64,000 nt of DNA. It comes from an uncultured Pelagibacteraceae bacterium (GTDB lineage Bacteria; Pseudomonadota; Alphaproteobacteria; Pelagibacterales; Pelagibacteraceae). Positions 8,916 to 17,233 of this stretch are shown in pieces. The stretch's first letter is position 1, and every line of letters begins with the position of its first letter. Below the pieces are notes generated by a model. It saw only the letters and a list, made by a program, of their open reading frames with translations, was not told the origin of the DNA and did not search any database. Where the stretch lies: assembly GCA_902564785.1 (NCBI GenBank), contig CACFCI010000001.1, positions 86,679-150,678 on the forward strand, written 5' to 3'. Both the position numbers and the translations under genes were made by a program.

Positions 8916-10389
8916 TATTTCTTTTAATTTTTCTTGATCTTATTAAAGGAAAAGCCAAAGCAATTAAAGATAAAATAAAAAATGTTAATGCAATTGGTCT
9001 TGTGAAAAACATTAGCCAATTACCATCGAATATAACTAGAGATTGTCTTAAAGTTCCTTCAACTAACTCACCCAAAATTAATCCAATAATAACTGGTACT
9101 ACTGAAAAGCCATATCTTCTCATAAAGAAACCTAGCACTCCAAAAAATAACATTATCCAAACATCTATTATGGATTGATTTAAAGAATAAGTTCCACATA
9201 CTGAAACTGCAAATATCATTGGCCATAAGATTTTGTTAGGAACTAAAGTTATTCTTGCAAATATTTTAGCTCCAAAAAATCCAAAAATAAAAAAGAGAAT
9301 ATTGGCAATCAACATAGCGCCAAAAATTCCATATAAGAAATCTGGCTGCTCTCTAAACAAATCTGGTCCAGGTCTAACACCATGGATAATCAATCCCGTA
9401 AGTATAACCGCTGTTGTTGCGCTACCAGGAATACCTAGCGCTAAAGTTGGAACCATCGCGCCGCCTGTTGCTGCGTTATTTGCAGCCTCAGCACCAGCAA
9501 TGCCTTCAATAGATCCTTTTCCAAATTCTTCTGGATTTTTTGAAAATCTCTTAGCCTCAGAATAACCAATTAAAGATGCAACTGTTCCACCTTCTGCAGG
9601 AAGAACTCCAATAAATGATCCTATCCCACTTGATCGTAGTATTGTTTTCCAAGTTTTCTTATAATCATCTTTGCTAGGAAGCTTAATTGCTTTTAAAGCT
9701 ATTCTGTTAAACACTTGATTGATTAAAGTTGATTGAGTTAACATTTCACTCATTGCAAAAAGTCCAACTACTACTGGTATAAATCCTATTCCTTCAGTTA
9801 ATTCATTGATCCCAAAAGTAAAACGATCAATTGAAGTCATAAAATCTTTACCAACTGTAGATATCAATATTCCAAATGCACCTGCGATTAAATTTTTAAT
9901 TGGACTACCCTCACCTATTGAAGCAAGCATTGTTAAGCCAAATATTGCTAATGCAAAATATTCTGGCTGACCAAACTCATAAGCAAGTTGCGCTAATATA
10001 GGAGCAAAGAAAACTAATATAACGACGCTAAAAATACCTCCAACAGTACTTGAGACTGTTGCCATACCTAAAGCTCTTCCAGCCTCGCCTTTTTGTGCTA
10101 AAGGATAGCCATCTAAACAAGTGGCTGCAGCTGCTGGGGTCCCTGGTGTATTAATAAGTACAGCAGTTATTGCACCACCATAGGTTCCTGCACAATAAAT
10201 AGATGTTAATAAAACAATTGCAGATAATGGATCTAGAGTCATTGTGAAAGGTAAGATCAATGCTCCACCTGTTGTTGGTCCTAACCCGGGCAACACACCT
10301 AATATCAAACCAAATAAAGTTCCAAAAAATAAAACTAATAATAGTTTAGAACTAAAAAGTGGTGCCAGCATTAATAATAAATTATCCAT
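8908..10389 (-). CDS. tctA: Tripartite tricarboxylate transporter, large membrane subunit
   Basis: A 493-residue TctA-family permease with about a dozen hydrophobic segments. Hallmarks are GVLPGLGPTTGGALILPFT near the N-terminus, GTYGGAITAVLINTPGTPAA, and the second inverted copy LGIPGSATTAVILTG. TctA, with the small TctB and the periplasmic TctC, forms a secondary transporter driven by ion gradients. All three subunits are encoded here in the order C, B, A. Family members carry citrate, other carboxylates and various aromatic or sugar acids, so the substrate cannot be assigned. Confidence 0.95.
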   Translation of the reverse strand: MDNLLLMLAPLFSSKLLLVLFFGTLFGLILGVLPGLGPTTGGALILPFTMTLDPLSAIVLLTSIYCAGTYGGAITAVLINTPGTPAAAATCLDGYPLAQKGEAGRALGMATVSSTVGGIFSVVILVFFAPILAQLAYEFGQPEYFALAIFGLTMLASIGEGSPIKNLIAGAFGILISTVGKDFMTSIDRFTFGINELTEGIGFIPVVVGLFAMSEMLTQSTLINQVFNRIALKAIKLPSKDDYKKTWKTILRSSGIGSFIGVLPAEGGTVASLIGYSEAKRFSKNPEEFGKGSIEGIAGAEAANNAATGGAMVPTLALGIPGSATTAVILTGLIIHGVRPGPDLFREQPDFLYGIFGAMLIANILFFIFGFFGAKIFARITLVPNKILWPMIFAVSVCGTYSLNQSIIDVWIMLFFGVLGFFMRRYGFSVVPVIIGLILGELVEGTLRQSLVIFDGNWLMFFTRPIALTFFILSLIALAFPLIRSRKIKRNND

Positions 10390-10902
10390 TTAACTATAGT
10401 AAATGTTAGTGATTATTCCTGGAGGAAATCTTAAACCTAAAATAGTTTCAAAAAATATAAAAACAATAATTGGGAAAATAATCCCAACTAGTAATAAATA
10501 AAATAATCTATTTTCTCCCCAACAATAAGAAACAAAGATAGATAAAGCTGAGATTGCTAAAAAGAAATCAAGTGTTTTAGAAACTACTACAAAAATAACA
10601 AAACTTGATAAAGTTAGAAAGAATGATCTTGGTAATTTTTTTTCAACTTTCCAGGGATTTTTAGTTGCCAAATAATAGATTAACAATGTCATTACTATTA
10701 TTAAGACTAAAAGTGCTTTTGGAAATGTTGCTGGCTGTATTCCTCTATTTAAAATTGGAGGAACAATATCAAAAGTAAAAGTTGTGATTAATAATGCTAC
10801 TGATATTAAAATAATTACAAGAGAAACTCTAAACTCATCTCTAAAAAAAAAGGGCAAACTTTTGTTTGCCCTTTTTTGTTTTTGTACATTTTTCATATTC
10901 AA
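10390..10902 (-). CDS. tctB: Tripartite tricarboxylate transporter, small membrane subunit
   Basis: A TctB-type protein of up to 170 residues with four hydrophobic segments, immediately before tctA. The annotated N-terminus (MNMKNVQKQKRANKSLPFFF) is encoded by a terminator-like hairpin, which is odd. I find no other in-frame ATG before the first membrane segment, so either this start is correct and the hairpin is read through, or translation begins at a rare codon inside or after the hairpin. TctB sequences are poorly conserved; the call leans on position and topology. Confidence 0.85.
   Translation of the reverse strand: MNMKNVQKQKRANKSLPFFFRDEFRVSLVIILISVALLITTFTFDIVPPILNRGIQPATFPKALLVLIIVMTLLIYYLATKNPWKVEKKLPRSFFLTLSSFVIFVVVSKTLDFFLAISALSIFVSYCWGENRLFYLLLVGIIFPIIVFIFFETILGLRFPPGIITNIYYS
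10847..10876 (-). terminator. Terminator-like hairpin overlapping the tctB start region
   Basis: A perfect 13-base inverted repeat (core AAAAGGGCAAAC / GTTTGCCCTTTT, four-base loop) flanked by A/T runs on both sides. On the minus strand it follows tctC after about 43 bases and lies inside the first codons of tctB as predicted. It should limit tctB/tctA expression relative to the binding protein. Confidence 0.75.
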
Positions 10903-10919
10903 ATGTACTTTTAATTAGA

Positions 10920-11894
10920 TTAGTTAATGTAACCTAAAGCTTTAAGCTGTGCAGTCATCTCAGCAAGCATTTCTTCCATTTGCTTACCCCATTCATCTGC
11001 ACCTACAACACTTGTCTCATCAAGACCAATTTCTGTTAAGAAATTTTTGTAGTAATTGTGGCTCATAGCTTTCATCATTCCAGCTTCTAATTGTTTTACT
11101 CTGTCTGCTGGAGCACCTTTTTTAGTTACGAAACCTCTAACAGTAGATAAAGAAACAGGTATACCTAATTCTTTTGCTGTTGGAGAGTCTCCAATTTTAG
11201 CCATTCTATTATTTGCTAATACAACTGAAACACAAAGTTTTCCTTCATTAATTTCAGTCAATGCCTCACCTAAGTTTAAAACACCTACATCAATATCTCC
11301 TTTGATAAGGTTAGTTTTAATTGGTGCAACACCTTTGTAAGCGACGATAGTTGGATCTTTTAATCCACCTTTTTTTGTAAATGCAATTGCACTAACATCG
11401 TCAATACCACCAGTATGAGTAGTTCCATATTTTAGTGATTTTGATTTTTGAGTACTAATAAATTTTTTAGCATCTTTGATGTCGTTTTTACAATTTACAA
11501 CAAATAACTGAGGGTCATCTGTTCCTCTAGCAAGTGGTTGCATATCACTTAACTTAACTTTAGTTTTTCCTAAAGCCATAGACACTGCATGACCTGTTGT
11601 CCAAGTTAAAGTGTGATTTCCATCAGCTGGTAAAGACATCATATAATCCATAGATGCGGCCCCACCACCACCTTTTTTGTTTACTAATTGCATGTCTTGC
11701 TTAAGGACTCTTCTTGCTCTTAATAACATCATTCTAGTAGTAACGTCAGTTCCACCACCAAAACCAGCGTGTGTAATTGCTTGTATTGGGTGACCATCAG
11801 CTTTAGCTGATGTGATCATTAATGGAAGAGCTACAACAAAAAATTCAGTTACTAGAAAAGCAGCTGCTAAAAATAGTTTAAAGCTTTTTTTCAT
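10920..11894 (-). CDS. tctC: Tripartite tricarboxylate transporter binding protein (Bug family)
   Basis: A 324-residue periplasmic receptor with an N-terminal signal peptide ending near ADG. The AGFGGGTDVTTRMM segment and the LVNKKGGGGAASMDYM segment match the ligand-gripping loops of the TctC/Bug family. It is the first gene of the TctCBA operon, divergent from the PdxA-like gene across a 69-base gap, so the two genes share a control region. It is followed by a strong hairpin. Ligand unknown. Confidence 0.93.
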   Translation of the reverse strand: MKKSFKLFLAAAFLVTEFFVVALPLMITSAKADGHPIQAITHAGFGGGTDVTTRMMLLRARRVLKQDMQLVNKKGGGGAASMDYMMSLPADGNHTLTWTTGHAVSMALGKTKVKLSDMQPLARGTDDPQLFVVNCKNDIKDAKKFISTQKSKSLKYGTTHTGGIDDVSAIAFTKKGGLKDPTIVAYKGVAPIKTNLIKGDIDVGVLNLGEALTEINEGKLCVSVVLANNRMAKIGDSPTAKELGIPVSLSTVRGFVTKKGAPADRVKQLEAGMMKAMSHNYYKNFLTEIGLDETSVVGADEWGKQMEEMLAEMTAQLKALGYIN

Positions 11895-11963
11895 TATTTC
11901 CCTCTTTAGTTAATTTATATTTAATAATTTAAACATAATCTGCTACAAGACGTAAAGAAAAAA

Positions 11964-12959
11964 ATGACTGAAAATAAATCTAACATTGCTCTTCTACTTG
12001 GTGATCCAGCTGGGATTGGACCAGAATTAATTTCAAAGCTTTTAAATGATGAGATGACAAAAAAAGCAAACATTGTCATAATTGGTGAAAAGCAAGTATT
12101 TGAAAGTGGAAATAATATTACAGGAATTTCACATAATATAGATGTTGTAGAAAATTTTGATGAGGTAAATTTTGATAAAGCAAATAGATTTTTATTAGAT
12201 ATTTCTAAAGGAAAAAATCATAAATATAAATTAGCGGAACCATCAAAAGAATCTGGAGAAAGCGTACTACAAGCTTTGGATTTAGCTTTAACTCTTGCTA
12301 AGGAAAAAAAAATAGATGCAATTAATTTTGCGCCAATGAATAAGACAAGTTTAAAACTTGGAGGCAACAAACATTCAGATGAATTACAGTTAATGGCTGA
12401 AAAACTTGAAGTAAATAGTTTTTGTTGTGAGTTTAATGTAATAGATAATTTTTGGACGGCAAGAGTAACATCTCATATTCCAATTAAAGAAGTTGCTCAA
12501 CACATTACTAAAGAAAATATCATGAAGCCTATAAAATTAATAAATGAGGTTATGGAGTTAAATGGTGTAAAGAATCCTAGAATTGCCATTCAAGCTCTTA
12601 ATCCTCACGCAGAGTTTGGTACAGAAGAAAAAGACGAAATCATTCCTGCAATTGAGGATGCAAAAAAACTTGGCTACAATGTTGATGGGCCATTGCCATG
12701 CGATACCTCTTTTGTCGTAGCCTACAAAAATAAAAACCATGATTGTATGGTTGGCATGTATCATGACGCGTTACAATCTGGTCTTAAAGCATTTGGTTTC
12801 GATAGAGGAGTAACAGTTCAGGGTGGATTAACAGTACCAGTAACTACTACTGCTCATGGGTCTGCATTTGCTATTGCAGGAAAAAATGAGGCTAACTTAG
12901 ATCCAATTTTAAACTCTTTTAAAATTGCTTTATCAATGTCGCAAAATAAGAAAAACTAA
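11964..12959 (+). CDS. pdxA: PdxA-family 4-phospho-hydroxy-acid dehydrogenase (PdxA2-like)
   Basis: A 331-residue NAD-dependent dehydrogenase of the PdxA fold, which oxidises and decarboxylates 4-phosphohydroxythreonine or, in PdxA2 members, four-carbon phospho-sugar acids such as threonate 4-phosphate. The opening LGDPAGIGPEL is characteristic. Histidines expected to bind metal are seen in NKHSDE, TSHIPIKEVAQH and MYHDALQSGLKAF. The end region (TVQGGLTVPVTTTAHGSAF) diverges from biosynthetic PdxA (LGLPIIRTSVDHGTAFD-like), so a catabolic PdxA2 role is more likely than vitamin B6 synthesis. It stands alone on the plus strand, its stop overlapping that of the next SDR. Confidence 0.82.
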   Translation: MTENKSNIALLLGDPAGIGPELISKLLNDEMTKKANIVIIGEKQVFESGNNITGISHNIDVVENFDEVNFDKANRFLLDISKGKNHKYKLAEPSKESGESVLQALDLALTLAKEKKIDAINFAPMNKTSLKLGGNKHSDELQLMAEKLEVNSFCCEFNVIDNFWTARVTSHIPIKEVAQHITKENIMKPIKLINEVMELNGVKNPRIAIQALNPHAEFGTEEKDEIIPAIEDAKKLGYNVDGPLPCDTSFVVAYKNKNHDCMVGMYHDALQSGLKAFGFDRGVTVQGGLTVPVTTTAHGSAFAIAGKNEANLDPILNSFKIALSMSQNKKN

Positions 12960-13717
12960 ATTAATCCTGCGTCCACTGTAAAGTTTTGTTTTGTACATCC
13001 TGATGAAACATCAGATGCTAAAAATAAAACCATTTTTGAAACATCTTCAGGTAATAATTGTTTTTTTAAAGCCTGATTTTTTAATATTTCCTTTTTAAAT
13101 TTTGGATTAAGCCACAATTTGGATTGTCTAGCTGTTGCGATTGAACCAGGTGCAATTGAGTTAATTCTTATATTATGTTTTCCTAAATCTCTTGCTAAAG
13201 ATCTTGTCAATCCATGAATTCCTGCTTTTGCAGTACTATATGCTGGAAACATTACTGCACCCCTAACCCAACTGACAGAACCTAAATTTATTATTGATCC
13301 ACCTTTGTTTTTTATCATGCTTTTTTTAACTGATTGTATTGCAAACAAATAATGCTTTAAATTAATCGCCATTCTATCATCCCAATATTTTTCTGTAATT
13401 TTCTCTAAACTATGTCTTTGGTCGTTAGAGGCATTATTAACTAAAATGTCAATAGGACCCTGTTTTTTGATAATGTTTAAAATTGATGATTTATATTTTT
13501 TAATATTTTTAATATTACATTCTACAAATGAAGGGGTTTTAAATTTTTTCTTTTTAATTTTATTTATAGTTTTTTTTGCCTCATTTTTATTAATATCAAA
13601 AAAATATACTTCAACTCCTTGCTCACAAAGATGTTCAACAATTGATGATCCTATACCCGAAGCTCCACCTGAAACTAAAGCTCTTTTATTTTTAAGATCA
13701 AAATATTCAGTTTTCAT
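12956..13717 (-). CDS. SDR oxidoreductase, aldose 1-dehydrogenase-like (paralogue)
   Basis: A 253-residue short-chain dehydrogenase with SGGASGIG, NNASND and YSTAK. It is closely similar end to end to the SDR at 2110-2871, sharing for instance the MAINLKHY, PGSIATxRQ and LFLASD elements. Both resemble XylB-type aldose dehydrogenases. This copy ends the ribose-type importer operon after ribokinase, so it may oxidise a pentose or deoxy sugar. Its TAG stop overlaps the TAA stop of the convergent PdxA gene in a CTAA tetranucleotide. Confidence 0.87.
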   Translation of the reverse strand: MKTEYFDLKNKRALVSGGASGIGSSIVEHLCEQGVEVYFFDINKNEAKKTINKIKKKKFKTPSFVECNIKNIKKYKSSILNIIKKQGPIDILVNNASNDQRHSLEKITEKYWDDRMAINLKHYLFAIQSVKKSMIKNKGGSIINLGSVSWVRGAVMFPAYSTAKAGIHGLTRSLARDLGKHNIRINSIAPGSIATARQSKLWLNPKFKKEILKNQALKKQLLPEDVSKMVLFLASDVSSGCTKQNFTVDAGLI

Positions 13718-13731
13718 TTTTGGAAATAGTA

Positions 13732-14646
13732 TTAATAATTATTTAAATCTTCCATTGACGGCATTGAGGCTGCTGCGCCTTGTTTTGTAGTTGAAATTGC
13801 TCCTACCTTATTCGCAAAAGTGAGTGCTTCTTTAATATCTAAATCTTTTGATAACCCAACAGCTAAAGCACCGTTGAAAGCATCTCCTGCACCAGTAGTA
13901 TCAACGACTGGTTCTTTAAGTTTAAATGCATTCATGAAAAAATTTTCTTTATCATTTGCAAAATAACATCCTTTTTCACCTAAAGTTATAACTATGTTTT
14001 TAATACCTTTTTTTAAAAATTCCTCTGAGGCAATTTTTATATCTTTTTCAGTTTCAATTTTTTTATTTAAATAAAATTCAGCCTCAGTTTCATTAGGTGT
14101 AAAAAAATCAATTAATTTAAAATCATCATCATTAATTTGGCATGCAGGTGCTGGATTTAATATTGTGGTCAATTTATTTTCTTTAGCTTTCTTCAATGCA
14201 TATTTCGTAACATCATATGGTGTTTCCAGTTGTGTTAAAAATATTTCTGTATTTGCAATAAAATTTAAATTTTTTTCAATATCATCATTGATTAGTGTTC
14301 CAGCAGCACCTGGTATAATATTTATTGCGTTGTCTCCTGTTTTTTCATTGACCATTATTCCTGCAACTCCAGTTGAGTGATTTTTATCTTGAATAATAGA
14401 AGCAGTATCCATGCCCAATGATTTGTATAAATTTAAAGCCATCTCACCATTTTTGTCATTACCTATTTTTGTTATAAAATTTACTTTCCCGTTTAATTTA
14501 GCTGCAGCTATTGCTTGATTTGATCCTTTTCCACCTGGTCCAACAATGTGTTGTGAACCTAGAATTGTTTGACCTTTTTCAGGGATCGCATTAGCTATAA
14601 AGCAAAGGTCTGCTACGAATACACCAAATACTGATATGGTTTTCAT
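13732..14646 (-). CDS. rbsK: Ribokinase (PfkB family)
   Basis: A 304-residue PfkB-family kinase. The substrate-binding GPGGKGSNQAIAAAKL near residue 37 and the catalytic DTTGAGDAFNGAL with the base aspartate near residue 250 are both intact. Length and motifs match ribokinase, which phosphorylates D-ribose at O5. The neighbours (FucU/RbsD mutarotase and CUT2 importer) are those of a ribose operon, but fucose, deoxyribose or other sugars are also handled by such operons. Confidence 0.92.
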   Translation of the reverse strand: MKTISVFGVFVADLCFIANAIPEKGQTILGSQHIVGPGGKGSNQAIAAAKLNGKVNFITKIGNDKNGEMALNLYKSLGMDTASIIQDKNHSTGVAGIMVNEKTGDNAINIIPGAAGTLINDDIEKNLNFIANTEIFLTQLETPYDVTKYALKKAKENKLTTILNPAPACQINDDDFKLIDFFTPNETEAEFYLNKKIETEKDIKIASEEFLKKGIKNIVITLGEKGCYFANDKENFFMNAFKLKEPVVDTTGAGDAFNGALAVGLSKDLDIKEALTFANKVGAISTTKQGAAASMPSMEDLNNY

Positions 14647-14649
14647 TTT

Positions 14650-15111
14650 TTAAGTCCAAACGTTTCCGTCAGGTAAAATGACTCCTTTGGTAAGTATAAA
14701 ACAACCAAACGGTCTTGCATCTGTTGTGGTAACTATACAATAAGCTTTCTTGGCCTCTTGATAAAATTTTTGTCTTGAAATTGATCCTACATTCCAATTT
14801 TCGCCAGAGACTTTTTTTACAATATCAATAAATTCTTTATGAGTTTCAGTTAACTCTTCAGGTTTATCATCTACTTCCATCCTTAAAGCTGGAGACCCTC
14901 CTTTTGAATTAATAAAACTATCAAGTGGAAAAACTGAAAGTATGGCAGAGGCTGCTTCTTTAATCCCTACTCCATCTAATCTTATTACTTTTTCATTTGT
15001 TGTATTTGCAGGAAAATTCGCATCAGCTAATATTAATTTTTCTCCATGACCCATAGATCTTAAATGAAAAAGCAAATCAGGGCTTAAAACTGGATCAATT
15101 TTAATAAGCAT
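14650..15111 (-). CDS. RbsD/FucU family sugar mutarotase
   Basis: A 153-residue protein of the RbsD/FucU fold that catalyses anomer or pyran-furan interconversion of ribose or fucose. The start MLIKIDPVLSPDLLFHLRSMGHG with the invariant histidine, followed by LADANFPANT, looks more like FucU than RbsD. It lies between the binding-protein terminator and ribokinase. The name is left open because both subfamilies occur in such operons. Confidence 0.9.
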   Translation of the reverse strand: MLIKIDPVLSPDLLFHLRSMGHGEKLILADANFPANTTNEKVIRLDGVGIKEAASAILSVFPLDSFINSKGGSPALRMEVDDKPEELTETHKEFIDIVKKVSGENWNVGSISRQKFYQEAKKAYCIVTTTDARPFGCFILTKGVILPDGNVWT

Positions 15112-15130
15112 AAATTATTATATTACATAA

Positions 15131-15165
15131 AAAAAAAGGGTGGAATTAAATTCCACCCTTTTTTT
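15131..15165 (-). terminator. Strong intrinsic terminator after the CUT2 binding-protein gene
   Basis: A perfect 15-base inverted repeat (core AAGGGTGGAA / TTCCACCCTT) with a five-base loop, flanked by seven-base A and T runs. It falls 19 bases beyond the binding-protein stop on the minus strand and before the mutarotase gene, so the kinase genes downstream would need read-through or their own promoter. Confidence 0.88.
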
Positions 15166-15183
15166 AAAGTATATATCTATCGA

Positions 15184-16107
15184 TTATTTAAAATCGTTAG
15201 CGTTTTCTTTTGTTACTAATTGTGTTCCTGTATCAATGTTTGGATCAATACTTCCACCATTAGCTAATTCTAGAGCATATTTAACTCCATATGCACCCAT
15301 GTTGTAAGAAAACTGTGCGATTGTTGCTGTCATTTCTCCTTTTAAGATACTCGTAGCTGCATCTGGAGTAGCATCAAAACCTACAACAATAACATTATTC
15401 ATATCTGCATCTTTTAGAGCTTGCATAGCGCCTAAGCCCATATTATCGTTTGATGCAAATATTGCTTTGATGTTTGGATTTTTTAAGATGATTGACTCCG
15501 TTACAGATCTTCCTTTTGCAGTATCCCACTCAGCAGTTTGAGTTGCTACAATATTTAGACCACAATTTTTGAAACCTTTAATTGCACCATCTCTTCTAAG
15601 CAAAGCTGTAGATTGAGATTCAATACCAGTTAAAATTGCAACATCTGAACCTTTTGGAGTTTTGTCACAAATAAATTTAGCAGCTAACTCTGCACCATTC
15701 ATGTTGTTCGTTCCAATAAAAGTTACTCCTTCATTAATTCCTTTTGTATCCACGAATACAACTGGAACACCACTTTTAATAGCATCATCTACGATTGGAG
15801 CAAAAGCATTTGGATCTCCTGGCGCTAAAGCTATTGCATCAACACCTTTTGCAAGTTGATCCTCTACTTGGTTAATCTGAGCTTGTACATCACCTTCTTG
15901 CGGTGGTGCAACCAAAACTAAATCAACACCTAATTTTGCTGCTTCTTCTTTAGCTCCTTTTTCTACAGATGCCCAAAAAGGATTACCTGATCCAGGTCCT
16001 TTAATGCTGAATAATATTTTTTTTCCAGCAAATGCCCCTGTTGAAAAACTTGCTAATAGAAAAACAGAAGTAATAATTACACTAATTATTTTTATTAAGT
16101 TTTTCAT
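15184..16107 (-). CDS. CUT2 sugar ABC transporter binding protein (RbsB-like)
   Basis: A 307-residue periplasmic binding protein with a signal peptide ending near AFAGK. The fold-type B segments are clear: FSIKGPGSGNPFWASVEKG, DALALAPGDPNAFAP-like AIALAPGDPN, FASNDNMGLGAMQAL and VVGFDATPDA. It is the soluble component of the importer encoded just upstream. The gene is flanked by hairpins on both sides, which would make it a nearly separate, highly transcribed unit. Ribose is one candidate ligand; the neighbours do not settle it. Confidence 0.92.
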   Translation of the reverse strand: MKNLIKIISVIITSVFLLASFSTGAFAGKKILFSIKGPGSGNPFWASVEKGAKEEAAKLGVDLVLVAPPQEGDVQAQINQVEDQLAKGVDAIALAPGDPNAFAPIVDDAIKSGVPVVFVDTKGINEGVTFIGTNNMNGAELAAKFICDKTPKGSDVAILTGIESQSTALLRRDGAIKGFKNCGLNIVATQTAEWDTAKGRSVTESIILKNPNIKAIFASNDNMGLGAMQALKDADMNNVIVVGFDATPDAATSILKGEMTATIAQFSYNMGAYGVKYALELANGGSIDPNIDTGTQLVTKENANDFK

Positions 16108-16154
16108 ATATTTCCCCTTAGTTATTTTTTAAAATTAAATTTAATCGAAATTTT

Positions 16155-16185
16155 AAAAAAAATTCAACTGTTAATAAGAACAGTT
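16155..16185 (-). terminator. Possible weak terminator between permease and binding-protein genes
   Basis: On the minus strand the arms AACTGTT and AACAGTT, separated by six bases, are followed by GA and a T-rich run. The stem is only seven pairs and AT-rich, so it would be weak. It could equally be an operator for the binding-protein gene that follows 47 bases later. Confidence 0.4.
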
Positions 16186-16218
16186 CTAAATAAGATTAAA
16201 ACAACTAATACGTGTAAA

Positions 16219-17232
16219 TTATTTTCTTGTTCCAATATCTCTTCTTAGTACATCAATATAAACAGCTAAAACTATAATTGAGCCAATTAACACTTGTTGC
16301 CAAAATGAACTTACATCCATTAAGTTTAATCCATTACGAAGAATACCCATAATCATAACTCCAGCAAAAACTCCAAGCACAGTTCCTCTTCCTCCAAAAA
16401 AACTTGCTCCACCAATAATACAAGCAGCAATCGCATCGAGTTCTGACTGAAGACCAGCATTTGGATATCCTGAGTCAGTTCTTCCAGCTAAAATCAAAGC
16501 GCCAATACCAGATAAAAAACCACACAAAGAATAAACAATAATCAAAATTTTATTTACATTTATTCCTGAAGCTCTAGCTGCATTTGGATTTCCTCCAATT
16601 GCATAGATCCATTTACCAGTTTTGCTCTTATTTAAAAAAATCCAAAAAATTATATAAACAATTGCAATTAATACTAAACTTACAGGTAAATATTGAGATT
16701 TTTCTAACCCTAACCATTGAAGATCAATTCTTCCATGTCCCAAATATCTAACTTCATCTGTAAAACCACTAATAGGAGTACCACCTGAAATTAAATTTCC
16801 TGCACCTCTAAATATATAAAGTGTACCCAAAGTCATTATAAAAGGATGAGGCATCCGTAATAAAGTAATGCCTAAACCATTAAATAACCCACATAAAAAA
16901 CCTGCAATCAATGGTGTAAGCACCACAATGAACCAGGGGGCTCCTGCTTTAGCAACGACAGCTAAAATCATAAGAGACAACATCATTATAGAGCCAACAG
17001 AAAGATCAATTCCTGCAGTTACAATTACCATAAATACTCCTAGAGCTAGCATTGATTGCCAGGATATTTGTTTAAAAACATTGGTTACATTTCTCCAAGA
17101 AAGAAACACATCTGGTTGTAAAATATGCATTACCAGAATCATAAGAACTAACAAAAGAAGTATTCCATACTTTTCAAAGTATGGAATTAATTTTAAGTGC
17201 AAACTTTCTATTTTTTTATCTTTATCTTCCAT
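16219..17232 (-). CDS. CUT2 sugar ABC transporter permease (RbsC-like)
   Basis: An inner-membrane permease of 337 residues from the start I choose. The ORF track adds 35 residues that overlap the ATPase gene; the internal ATG (MEDKDKKIESLHL) lies one base after the ATPase stop and gives a normal RbsC length. Features include TAGIDLSVGSIMML, the long hydrophobic helices and AIAACIIGGASFFGGRGT, all characteristic of the RbsC/XylH family. It combines with the ATPase at 17234-17983 and the binding protein at 15184-16107. Confidence 0.93.
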   Translation of the reverse strand: MEDKDKKIESLHLKLIPYFEKYGILLLLVLMILVMHILQPDVFLSWRNVTNVFKQISWQSMLALGVFMVIVTAGIDLSVGSIMMLSLMILAVVAKAGAPWFIVVLTPLIAGFLCGLFNGLGITLLRMPHPFIMTLGTLYIFRGAGNLISGGTPISGFTDEVRYLGHGRIDLQWLGLEKSQYLPVSLVLIAIVYIIFWIFLNKSKTGKWIYAIGGNPNAARASGINVNKILIIVYSLCGFLSGIGALILAGRTDSGYPNAGLQSELDAIAACIIGGASFFGGRGTVLGVFAGVMIMGILRNGLNLMDVSSFWQQVLIGSIIVLAVYIDVLRRDIGTRK

Positions 17233-17233
17233 A

